Source: SZUA-547 sp963669315 (GTDB lineage: Bacteria > Pseudomonadota > Alphaproteobacteria > Rhodobacterales > Rhodobacteraceae). From it: 64,000 nt of DNA. Positions 35,098 to 43,139 of this stretch are shown here, piece by piece. The position numbers were made by a program, and so were the translations under genes. The stretch spans positions 2,790,001-2,854,000 of the forward strand of contig OY770021.1 of assembly GCA_963669315.1 (NCBI GenBank), given 5' to 3'. Every line of letters begins with the position of its first letter. The first letter of the stretch is position 1. A model generated the notes under the pieces. That model was not told the DNA's origin, did not search any database, and saw only the letters and a program-made list of their open reading frames with translations.

Positions 35098-36471
35098 ATG
35101 GAAATGGCATTCCTCTTTGGCATGGTGGTGGCACTGCTGCTGATCGGCGTTCCCATCGCGGTCTCGCTGGGCCTCTCCTCGATCATCTTCCTGTTGGTCC
35201 TGTCGGACGCTTCGCTGGCGTCGATCGCACAGACCCTGATGAACGCGTTCGTTGGTCACTTCACGCTGCTGGCGATCCCGTTCTTCATCCTGGCGTCGAC
35301 TTTCATGTCGACCGGCGGCGTGGCGAAACGGATCATCCGCTTTGCGATCGCCTGCGTCGGGCATCTGCGCGGCGGTCTGGCCATCGCCTCGGTCTTCGCC
35401 TGCATGCTGTTCGCGGCGCTCTCTGGCTCTTCGCCTGCCACGGTCGTCGCGATCGGCTCGATCTGCATCGCGGGCATGACCCAGGTCGGCTACACCAAGG
35501 ACTTCGCTGCCGGCGTGATCTGTAACGCGGGCACGCTGGGGATTCTGATCCCGCCCTCGATCGTGATGGTCGTCTATGCGGCGTCGGTCGACGTCTCGGT
35601 CGGCCGGATGTTCCTGGCCGGCGTCATTCCGGGCATCATGGCGGGTCTGATGCTGATGATCGGCATCTATGTCGCCGCGCGCGTGAAAGGCCTGCCGGCC
35701 AATCCGTTCGCGGGCTGGGGCGAGATCTTCGAATCCGCGCGCGACGCGATGTGGGGCCTCTTTCTGATCATCATCATCCTCGGCGGCATCTATGGCGGCA
35801 TTTTCACGCCGACTGAGGCCGCGGCGGTCGCCTCCGTCTATGCGTTCCTGATCGCGAACTTCGTCTATCGCGACATGGGGCCGCTGAACCGGGAGGACGG
35901 TTCCTCCATGTCGCTGATGCGCAAACCGCAGGCCCTGGTGACGGCGTGGTTCCACAAAGACGCCAAGAACGCGCTGTTCGACGCCGGGCGGATGACGATC
36001 ATGCTGCTGTTCGTGATCGCCAACGCGCTGATCCTGAAGCATGTGCTGACGGAAGAGCAGATCCCGCAGGGCATCGCCGCCTCGATGCTGGACGCCGGCT
36101 TCGGCCCGGTCATGTTCCTGGTGATCGTGAACGTCATCCTGCTGATAGGCGGCCAGTTCATGGAGCCCAGCGGCCTGATCGTCATCGTGGCGCCTCTGGT
36201 GTTCCCGATCGCGATCCAGCTGGGGATCGACCCGATCCATCTGGGCATCATCATGGTGGTGAACATGGAGATCGGCATGATCACGCCGCCGGTCGGACTC
36301 AATCTGTTCGTCACATCCGGCGTGACGGGGATGCCGATGATGCGGGTGGTCAAGGCCTCGCTGCCCTGGCTGATGATCCTGGTCGTGTTCCTGATCATGG
36401 TCACCTACATCCCGATCATCTCGACCCTGCTGCCGCACTACTTCATGGGGCCCGAGGTGATCGTGCAGTAG
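35098..36471 (+). CDS. dctM: TRAP transporter large permease DctM
   Basis: A 457-residue inner-membrane protein with about 12 hydrophobic segments. Characteristic: ALSGSSPATVVAIGSI, GTLGILIPPSIVMVVY, GIFTPTEAAAVASVYA, and NMEIGMITPPVGLNLFV. It carries the substrate and Na+ path. The ATG was chosen for the strong AAGGAGGG site. A terminator follows 39 bases after the stop. Confidence 0.93.
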   Translation: MEMAFLFGMVVALLLIGVPIAVSLGLSSIIFLLVLSDASLASIAQTLMNAFVGHFTLLAIPFFILASTFMSTGGVAKRIIRFAIACVGHLRGGLAIASVFACMLFAALSGSSPATVVAIGSICIAGMTQVGYTKDFAAGVICNAGTLGILIPPSIVMVVYAASVDVSVGRMFLAGVIPGIMAGLMLMIGIYVAARVKGLPANPFAGWGEIFESARDAMWGLFLIIIILGGIYGGIFTPTEAAAVASVYAFLIANFVYRDMGPLNREDGSSMSLMRKPQALVTAWFHKDAKNALFDAGRMTIMLLFVIANALILKHVLTEEQIPQGIAASMLDAGFGPVMFLVIVNVILLIGGQFMEPSGLIVIVAPLVFPIAIQLGIDPIHLGIIMVVNMEIGMITPPVGLNLFVTSGVTGMPMMRVVKASLPWLMILVVFLIMVTYIPIISTLLPHYFMGPEVIVQ

Positions 36472-36510
36472 ACGCTTTAGCGGAGGCTCCCCCCGAGGTT
36501 CCGCCACTTC

Positions 36511-36546
36511 CCGCCGCCGCGCCACCCCGACGCGGCGGCGGTTTTT
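36511..36546 (+). terminator. Intrinsic terminator after dctPQM
   Basis: CCGCCGCCGCG, loop CCACCCCGA, CGCGGCGGCGG followed by TTTTT. It closes the dct operon before the next carrier gene. Confidence 0.85.
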
Positions 36547-36612
36547 CATCTGGTGCCCGCTGTTTGCACGGGCCATTCTGTCGCCCGCAGGGATGAAAAC
36601 GGGGAACTGCCG

Positions 36613-38388
36613 ATGACGGTCGAGCAAGGACTGCTGTTCGCGATATTCGCGGCCGTCTTCGGCATGTTGCTGTGGGGGCGCTGGCGCTACGACCTTGTCG
36701 CCTTTTGCGCGCTTCTGGTGGGCGCCGCGCTGGGCCTGGTTCCGAAAGCAGAAGTGTTCTCAGGCTTCGGCCATCCGGCGACGATCATCGTGGCTCTGGT
36801 GCTGGTCGTCTCTCGCGGATTGGTCAATTCGGGCGCTATTCAATTGATCACCAGAAACGTGCTGTCCTCGACCATGGGTCTGAAGCGGCATATCGCACTG
36901 ATGGGCGGGGTTGGGGCCGTCATGTCGGCCTTCATGAACAATGTCGCGGCGCTGGCGCTGTTGATGCCGGTGGATATCCAGACCGCGGCGAAAGAGGGTC
37001 GCACGCCCCGCAAGACGCTGATGGCGCTTTCCTTCGCGACCATTCTGGGCGGGCTGGTGACGCTGATCGGCACGCCGCCCAACATCATCGTGGCGTCCTA
37101 TCGCGAGAGCGCGGTGGGCGAACCGTTCAAGATGTTCGATTTCGCGCCGGTGGGGGGAATTTGCGCGCTGGTTGGCTTGCTGTTTGTGGCCACGATCGGC
37201 TGGCGGCTGATCCCAGAGGGCAAGTCCGATAAGGCGCCCGGTGAGAAGCTGTTCGAGTTGGAGGACTACGTCGCCGAACTGCACCCGACCGAAGATTCGC
37301 CTGTGATCGGCAAGCGGGTGGCGGAGCTGGACGATGATGTGGAGGCGAATGATTGCGTGATCGTCGGGCTGGTGCGGGATGGCAAACGACTGTTCGGCAC
37401 GGCGAGGCATGATCGCATTCGACCGACTGACATCTTGCTGGTCGAAGCCGCTCCCGATGCGATTGAGGAGCTGCGGACGGCGCTGAAGCTTTCATTCCAT
37501 GACGAGAAAACCAGCCACGAATTGGCGGGCGAGGGCATGTCGATGGTGGAGGTGGTTGCGCCGGAATCCTCTCGCATCGCGGGCAAGTCCGCGCAGACGC
37601 TGCAACTGATGCGGCGGCAGGGCGTGACGCTGCTGGGCATATCACGGCAGGGCAAAAGGCTGACTTATCGCGTGCGGAGAGAGGTGATCGAGCCGGGCGA
37701 CATCCTGCTGCTGCTGGGCCGGTCGAACCGTCTTCCGGAGGCGGTGAACTGGCTGCGTTGCCTGCCACTGGCCGAGCGCGGCTTCACCGTGGCGCAGACC
37801 GACAAGATCTGGATCGCGGCGGGCCTGTTCGCGGCGGCGATCGCAGCGGCGAGCTTTGGCCTGATCTATCTTCCCGTGGCGCTGGGCGTCGTGGTGGCGG
37901 GCTATACGCTGACCGGCGTCGTGCCGGTGAAAGAAGTCTATGAGCAGATCGAATGGCCGGTTGTGGTGCTGCTTGGCTCCATGATTCCGCTGGGGGTCGC
38001 GCTGGAATCCACCGGCGGGGCGGAGTTGATCGCAGACGGGATACTGGCGATCACCGCGGGCCTTCCCGCCTGGGCGGTGCTTGTGGTGTTGATGACGGCG
38101 ACCATGACCTTGTCGGATGTGCTGAACAACACCGCGACGACCGTGGTGGCGGCGCCCATCGCCATCGACTTGGCCCGCAAGCTGGAGGTCAATCCCGACC
38201 CGATGCTGATGGCGGTTGCGGTCGCGGCGTCTTGCGCGTTTCTGACGCCAATCGGGCACAAGAACAACACGCTGATCCTCGGCCCCGGCGGGTACGCGTT
38301 CGGCGATTACTGGCGCATGGGCTTGCCGTTGGAGATCATCGTGATAGCTGTCGCGACACCCGCCATTCTGGTGTTCTGGCCGCTTTGA
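36613..38388 (+). CDS. SLC13-type carboxylate permease with two RCK_C domains
   Basis: A 591-residue membrane carrier of the DASS/CitMHS-like group. N-terminal helices contain the SNT-like motifs MNNVA (108-112) and LIGTPPNIIVAS (151-162); the second half has VLNNTATTVVAAP and LTPIGHKNNTLILGPG as a pseudo-repeat. Between, two cytosolic RCK_C (TrkA-C) domains lie at about 215-283 and 308-378 (each ends PTDILLVE / PGDILLLLG). Such proteins move anions such as sulfate or di/tricarboxylates; TrkA-C domains suggest ligand gating. Substrate is uncertain; position next to dctPQM favours carboxylates. Confidence 0.85.
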   Translation: MTVEQGLLFAIFAAVFGMLLWGRWRYDLVAFCALLVGAALGLVPKAEVFSGFGHPATIIVALVLVVSRGLVNSGAIQLITRNVLSSTMGLKRHIALMGGVGAVMSAFMNNVAALALLMPVDIQTAAKEGRTPRKTLMALSFATILGGLVTLIGTPPNIIVASYRESAVGEPFKMFDFAPVGGICALVGLLFVATIGWRLIPEGKSDKAPGEKLFELEDYVAELHPTEDSPVIGKRVAELDDDVEANDCVIVGLVRDGKRLFGTARHDRIRPTDILLVEAAPDAIEELRTALKLSFHDEKTSHELAGEGMSMVEVVAPESSRIAGKSAQTLQLMRRQGVTLLGISRQGKRLTYRVRREVIEPGDILLLLGRSNRLPEAVNWLRCLPLAERGFTVAQTDKIWIAAGLFAAAIAAASFGLIYLPVALGVVVAGYTLTGVVPVKEVYEQIEWPVVVLLGSMIPLGVALESTGGAELIADGILAITAGLPAWAVLVVLMTATMTLSDVLNNTATTVVAAPIAIDLARKLEVNPDPMLMAVAVAASCAFLTPIGHKNNTLILGPGGYAFGDYWRMGLPLEIIVIAVATPAILVFWPL

Positions 38389-38411
38389 TCCACGCCCCCT
38401 GAGAGGTTTCG

Positions 38412-40439
38412 ATGTCTGACAACCCGCTGCTCGCCGACTGGACAGGTCCGTTTCAGGCCCCGCCGCTCGACCAGATCAAAAACGCGCATTTCCTGCCTGC
38501 CTTCGAGGCGGCCATGGCGGAGGCGCGCGCCAATATCGAAGCGATCGCGACAGACCGGGCCGAGCCGAGCTTCGCCAATACGGTGGAGGCTCTGGAGCGC
38601 GCCAGCCGGGCTCTGGACCGGGTCTGCTCGGTGTTTTTCAATCTGACTGGCGTGAATGCGACCGATGAGATCGAGGCGATCCAGATGGAGATTGCGCCGA
38701 AGCTGGCGCTGTTCGGGTCTGAAGTCGCCAGCGATCCACGTCTCTTTGCGCGGGTGAACGCGCTGATGGATCGGCGCGCCGATTTGGGCCTGACGCCGGA
38801 GCAGGACCGCGTGCTGGAACTGACCCATCTTGGTTTTCAGCGCGCGGGCGCGCAGCTGGATGACGACGCTCGCAAGCGGATGGGAGAGATCATGGCCCGG
38901 CTGTCCGAGCTTGGGACCGCATTTGGGCAGCATGTGCTGGCGGATGAAAAAGACTGGCACATGGCGCTGGGCGAGGGCGATCTCAACGGCCTTTCAGAGA
39001 GCCTGCGCGACGCGATGGCCTCGGCGGCGAAGGAGCGGGGGCTGGAAGGCTGGGCGCTCACCCTCTCGCGTTCTCTGATCGAGCCGTTCCTTGAAAGCTC
39101 GACGCGGCGCGATCTGCGAGAGACGGCGTTCAAGGCGTGGGTCGCTCGGGGTGAGAATGGCGGCGAGACGGACAACCGTGAGATTGTGGCGGAGACGCTT
39201 ACGCTTCGAAAAGAACGCGCGGCTTTGCTGGGATTCGACAATTTCGCCGCCTTCAAGCTGGCGCCCGAGATGGCGAAGACGCCGGAGGCGGTACGCGAGC
39301 TTCTGATGCGTGTCTGGGCGCCTGCGCGCGACCGAGCGGGTGAGGAGGCGGAACGCCTGACCGAGCTTTTGCATGGCGACGGGGTCAACGGCGCGCTGGA
39401 GGCGTGGGACTGGCGTCACTACGCTGAGAAGTTGCGCCTACAGGAGCATGACCTCGACGCCGCCGCGCTGAAGCCATTCATGCCGCTTCAGGCGATGATC
39501 GAGGCGTCCTTCGACGTGGCGTCGCGTCTGTTCGGCGTCAGTTTTTCAGAGCGGACGGATGTGCCCACCCACCATCCTGACGCGCGGGTCTGGGAGGTGA
39601 CGAAGGACGGCCGCCATATGGCGCTTTTCGTCGGCGATTATTTCGCCCGGCCCACCAAGCGATCCGGGGCGTGGTGTTCCCGCTATCGCGCGCAGGAGAC
39701 GATGGACGGAGAGGTCCGGCCCATCGTCGTAAATGTGATGAACTTCGCCAAGGCGCCGGGCGGTCAGGAGACTCTGCTGACCTTTGATGACGCCAGCACC
39801 TTGTTTCACGAGTTCGGCCACGCGCTGCACCACATCCTGTCGGATGTCACCTATCCTTCGATCTCCGGCACCTCGGTGGCGCGCGATTGGGTGGAGCTTC
39901 CCTCGCAACTCTACGAGCATTGGCTGGAGCAGCCTGAGGTGCTGGCGAAGCACGCCCGGCATGTGGAGACCGGCGAAGCGATGCCTGCGGAGATGATCGC
40001 CAAGGTGATCGCCGCGCAGAAATTCAATCAGGGCTTCGCGACGGTCGAGTATGTCTCGTCCGCCTTGGTTGATCTCGACATGCATGAGGCGGAGGAGATC
40101 GCCGATCCGATAGATATGGAGGCCGCGACGCTTGAGCGGATCGGCATGCCGCCGGCCATCGTGATGAGACATCGCACCCCGCACTTCCAGCATGTGTTTT
40201 CGGGCGACGGCTACTCCGCCGGCTATTACAGCTATATGTGGTCCGAGGTGATGGATGCGGACGCTTTCCGCGCCTTTGAGGAGGCGGGCGATATTTTCGA
40301 TTCCGATACCGCCGCCCGTCTGTCCGAGCATGTCTACTCGGCCGGGAACAAGCGCGATCCGGAGGAAGCCTATGAGGCCTTCCGGGGCCGCGGACCGGAA
40401 GTCGAGGCGTTGCTGGAGAAACGCGGCCTTGACGCCTGA
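38412..40439 (+). CDS. M3-family oligopeptidase (Dcp / oligopeptidase A group)
   Basis: A 675-residue zinc metallopeptidase without signal peptide, hence cytosolic. The zinc motif HEFGHALHH starts at His466, with the third ligand in RDWVELPSQ about 28 residues on; the C-terminal substrate loop HVFSGDGYSAGYYSYMWSE is complete. Length and opening (NPLLADWTGPFQAPPLDQI) are closest to peptidyl-dipeptidase Dcp. It should trim short peptides. It starts 23 bases after the carrier gene. Confidence 0.9.
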   Translation: MSDNPLLADWTGPFQAPPLDQIKNAHFLPAFEAAMAEARANIEAIATDRAEPSFANTVEALERASRALDRVCSVFFNLTGVNATDEIEAIQMEIAPKLALFGSEVASDPRLFARVNALMDRRADLGLTPEQDRVLELTHLGFQRAGAQLDDDARKRMGEIMARLSELGTAFGQHVLADEKDWHMALGEGDLNGLSESLRDAMASAAKERGLEGWALTLSRSLIEPFLESSTRRDLRETAFKAWVARGENGGETDNREIVAETLTLRKERAALLGFDNFAAFKLAPEMAKTPEAVRELLMRVWAPARDRAGEEAERLTELLHGDGVNGALEAWDWRHYAEKLRLQEHDLDAAALKPFMPLQAMIEASFDVASRLFGVSFSERTDVPTHHPDARVWEVTKDGRHMALFVGDYFARPTKRSGAWCSRYRAQETMDGEVRPIVVNVMNFAKAPGGQETLLTFDDASTLFHEFGHALHHILSDVTYPSISGTSVARDWVELPSQLYEHWLEQPEVLAKHARHVETGEAMPAEMIAKVIAAQKFNQGFATVEYVSSALVDLDMHEAEEIADPIDMEAATLERIGMPPAIVMRHRTPHFQHVFSGDGYSAGYYSYMWSEVMDADAFRAFEEAGDIFDSDTAARLSEHVYSAGNKRDPEEAYEAFRGRGPEVEALLEKRGLDA

Positions 40440-40470
40440 CTTTTAAATTCTCACTCGCGCGCTATCATTT

Positions 40471-40488
40471 CCCCCGGTCCATCGGGGG
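40471..40488 (+). promoter_or_regulatory. Hairpin masking the ribosome site of the MBL-fold gene
   Basis: CCCCCG (40471-40476) pairs with CGGGGG (40483-40488) around a six-base loop. The 3' arm is the start of the Shine-Dalgarno stretch GGGGGAGG, 8 bases before the ATG. Folding would hide the ribosome site. Confidence 0.55.
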
Positions 40489-40496
40489 AGGCGCGC

Positions 40497-41303
40497 ATGT
40501 TCCGCATTCCGTTCGCAGCCGTTTGCGCGGCGCTTTCATGCGCCTTGTTCGTCGCGCCCGCCTCCGCCAGCCCCTGTTTCGCATTCGCCGGTTTCCCGAC
40601 TTTGCCGGGCGCTCGAGATGCGCAGGTAATTCCGGCGTCTTTAGAGGACAGCCGGGCCACGTTCACCTATCTGGGGCATTCGACCTATCGGATCGACAGC
40701 CCGGCCGGGGTGCGCGCGGTCACCGACTATTCGGGCTATTTCGGCGAGGGACCGGCGCCAGATATCGCGACCATGAATTACGCGCATGAATCGCATTGGA
40801 CGTCGTATCCCGATCCGGCGATCAAACATGTTCTGAAGGGCTGGGATCCGGTCGAAGGCGGCGCCGAGCACTATCTGGAGGTCGCCGATCTTGTGGTGCG
40901 CAATGTGACCACCGATATCCGGGGCGCGGACAATGGCTATGCGCTTGCCAATGGTAATTCGATCTTCATTTTCGAAATTGGCGATCTCTGCATCGGGCAT
41001 CTGGGGCATTTGCATCATGTGCCGACTGAGGAGCAGTTCGCGCTGATCGGTCGTCTGGATGTGGTTATGGCGCCGGTGGATGGCGGATTTACGCTGGCGC
41101 TGGACGATATGATCAAGGTTTTGAAGCGCCTGCGCGCCAGCGTCGTGCTGCCGATGCATTGGTTTGGCGGGTACAATCTGGATCTTTTCCTGCAGGGCAT
41201 GTCCGACCAGTTCCGGATCGCGCGGTTTCCGGGACCAGAGTTGACCATTACGGCCGCCGACCTTCCCAGCGAACCCACGGTGTTCACGCCGGTCGGGTAC
41301 TGA
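40497..41303 (+). CDS. Secreted MBL-fold-like protein with degenerate metal motif
   Basis: A 268-residue protein with a signal peptide (ASA-SP near residue 23). The fold pattern is that of UlaG-like metallo-beta-lactamase hydrolases: FTYLGHSTYRIDSPAGVRAVTDY opening, CIGHLGHLHHVPTEEQ and VVLPMHWFGG late. The usual HxHxDH motif is not present; the corresponding site reads AHESHWTS, so at most part of the binuclear centre is kept (the His residues of GHLGHLHH and MHWF remain). Substrate unknown. Its ribosome site lies in a hairpin. Confidence 0.7.
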   Translation: MFRIPFAAVCAALSCALFVAPASASPCFAFAGFPTLPGARDAQVIPASLEDSRATFTYLGHSTYRIDSPAGVRAVTDYSGYFGEGPAPDIATMNYAHESHWTSYPDPAIKHVLKGWDPVEGGAEHYLEVADLVVRNVTTDIRGADNGYALANGNSIFIFEIGDLCIGHLGHLHHVPTEEQFALIGRLDVVMAPVDGGFTLALDDMIKVLKRLRASVVLPMHWFGGYNLDLFLQGMSDQFRIARFPGPELTITAADLPSEPTVFTPVGY

Positions 41304-41384
41304 CAGCCTCGCCGCGGCAGGCGAAGCAACCGCCATTGATCCCACCTCACCATGCGTTTATCGATCTCTTCAATCGGAGGGATC

Positions 41385-43139
41385 ATGGCGCAGAAACAGC
41401 GGTTGAATTCGGAACTCGCACGGGCGGCGCGCCTGTTTGAAAAAGGCGACCTTCGCCGCGCTGAGCAGGCGGCCAAGGCGGTGCGCGGCGCAGCGCCGGG
41501 GCCCGCCAGTCAAATCCTCGCAGGGATCGCACTGAAACAGGGCGATTTTGAATCCGCGCATGGTCACGCGAAGACAGCAGTTCAAGCGACCCCCGGCAGC
41601 CCGCAGTTGCTTTTGAATCTCGCGAGCATCGAATTTGCGCTTAACCGTCGCGAGGACGGGCTGGCGACATTCGGTGAGGCCGCGAGGCTCGCGCCACGGG
41701 ATTTCGAGGCGCAGCTCTGCTATGGGAAGGCGCTGGCGGAGACCGGCCGTCTGGAAGAAGCGGTCGAGCAGTTTCAGTGCGCCCACAAACTGGCGCCGCA
41801 TCCGCGCGCCAAAGGCCCAATGGCGGATGCTCTCTTTCGGCTGGACCGATTTGACGAAGCGGAGGAGTGGGCGAAGGCCGCGCTTGGATCCGGGCTGGAT
41901 ACGGCGGAATTGCACTGCCTGATCGGAAAAATTCTCTACGCGAAACGCCTTCCGAAGGAGGCCGCCGCGGCGTTTCAGGCGGCCTTGGCCAAGGATCCGA
42001 AAAATACCGATGCGCTGATGGGTCTTTCATGCGCTCAAACTCGCCTCAAAGACATCATCGCAGCCCGCGACGCGGCGCGAAGGTATCTCGATCTACGCCC
42101 TGTCGTGAGGGTCGGCGCCACAAAGCCTGAGGCGCATGTGGCGATCGTGCATTCGGTAAACGATGGATATTTCGCCAGCCCGCGCTATGGCGTCGGACTA
42201 CCCGTTGGCGGGAACTTTCCTGTGACCCTAGACAGCCAAATTCTGCAATTCGAGCACTGCTTCGTCTCGTTGTCCAACACCGTCTGGACCCCACCGAAAA
42301 AGATGCGGACCGACATCGTTCTCAGCAATCTTGTAAACGCTGAAATGTTGCAGGGCGACCGGTCGGGATTGGCGAAATGTGCACTGGATAGCATGGGTGC
42401 GCCGATCATCAACGGCGTAGATGGCGTGCTGGCGACGTCCCGCGCGGCGAACGCCGATCGATTCCGCGACGCGACCAGATTCCGGTTTCCAAGAACGATT
42501 GCCGTGGAGCGTCAGGGCGAAGCCGCGGGCGACACGGCGGAGTTCATTCTGGAGCGCATCTCTCTGCCGCTGATCCTGCGGCCGCCTCATACGCAAGAGG
42601 GTTTAGGCGCGCGATTGGTCGATAGTTCCGATGAGCTGATCGCTCAGATCGCCTCGTTTAAGGACGGGGTAATTTATGCAATCGAGTACTTTTACTGTGC
42701 GATGGATGATGGTTGTGCTCGCCGTTATCGGTTCACGCATGTGGATGGCGAGTTGTTCGCGACCAACATGCACGCCGTTCGCGGTTGGAACGCCCATGGC
42801 GACAGCCGGGCTGAGCTGAACTGGATGGATTCGAACTATTGGCGCGAAGAGAAGGCGTTTCTTGATGACGCCGATGGGGCGCTCGGATTCGATCGCTACG
42901 AAGTGTTTTCCGAGATCATGGAGAATACGCCGTTGGATCTTTTTGGGATCGATTTTGGCGTCGCGCGCTCCGGCGAAGTGGTAATATTCGAAGTGAATGC
43001 GTCGATGGCGTTCACTGTGCCGAAACTCGCGAAACAATTCCCGTACATTCAACCCCATCGCGACTACCTCTTCCGCAAGATCGACGACTATCTGCTGCGC
43101 CGCGCTCTGGAAGCGAGGGAGACGCGCGCCGGCGCCTAG
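41385..43139 (+). CDS. TPR protein with C-terminal ATP-grasp-like domain
   Basis: A 584-residue cytosolic protein; ATG at 41385 is chosen for its GGAGGG site over an upstream ATG. Residues about 5-230 are six or so TPR-like helix pairs (ARLFEKGDLRRAEQAAKAVRG, AVQATPGSPQLLLNLASIEFAL, LYAKRLPKEAAAAFQAAL). From about 250 a different domain follows; its end DLFGIDFGVARSGEVVIFEVNASMAF has the acidic/Asn metal ligands of ATP-grasp ligases (D-x-x-V...EVN). The amino-acid or peptide substrate is unknown. It stands alone and overlaps the polA tail by four bases. Confidence 0.65.
   Translation: MAQKQRLNSELARAARLFEKGDLRRAEQAAKAVRGAAPGPASQILAGIALKQGDFESAHGHAKTAVQATPGSPQLLLNLASIEFALNRREDGLATFGEAARLAPRDFEAQLCYGKALAETGRLEEAVEQFQCAHKLAPHPRAKGPMADALFRLDRFDEAEEWAKAALGSGLDTAELHCLIGKILYAKRLPKEAAAAFQAALAKDPKNTDALMGLSCAQTRLKDIIAARDAARRYLDLRPVVRVGATKPEAHVAIVHSVNDGYFASPRYGVGLPVGGNFPVTLDSQILQFEHCFVSLSNTVWTPPKKMRTDIVLSNLVNAEMLQGDRSGLAKCALDSMGAPIINGVDGVLATSRAANADRFRDATRFRFPRTIAVERQGEAAGDTAEFILERISLPLILRPPHTQEGLGARLVDSSDELIAQIASFKDGVIYAIEYFYCAMDDGCARRYRFTHVDGELFATNMHAVRGWNAHGDSRAELNWMDSNYWREEKAFLDDADGALGFDRYEVFSEIMENTPLDLFGIDFGVARSGEVVIFEVNASMAFTVPKLAKQFPYIQPHRDYLFRKIDDYLLRRALEARETRAGA

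Noticed and set aside
35026..36627. 533-codon minus-strand open frame opposite dctM
   Set aside because: Asp/His/Arg repeats mirror the hydrophobic codons of dctM; no domain, signal or ribosome site.
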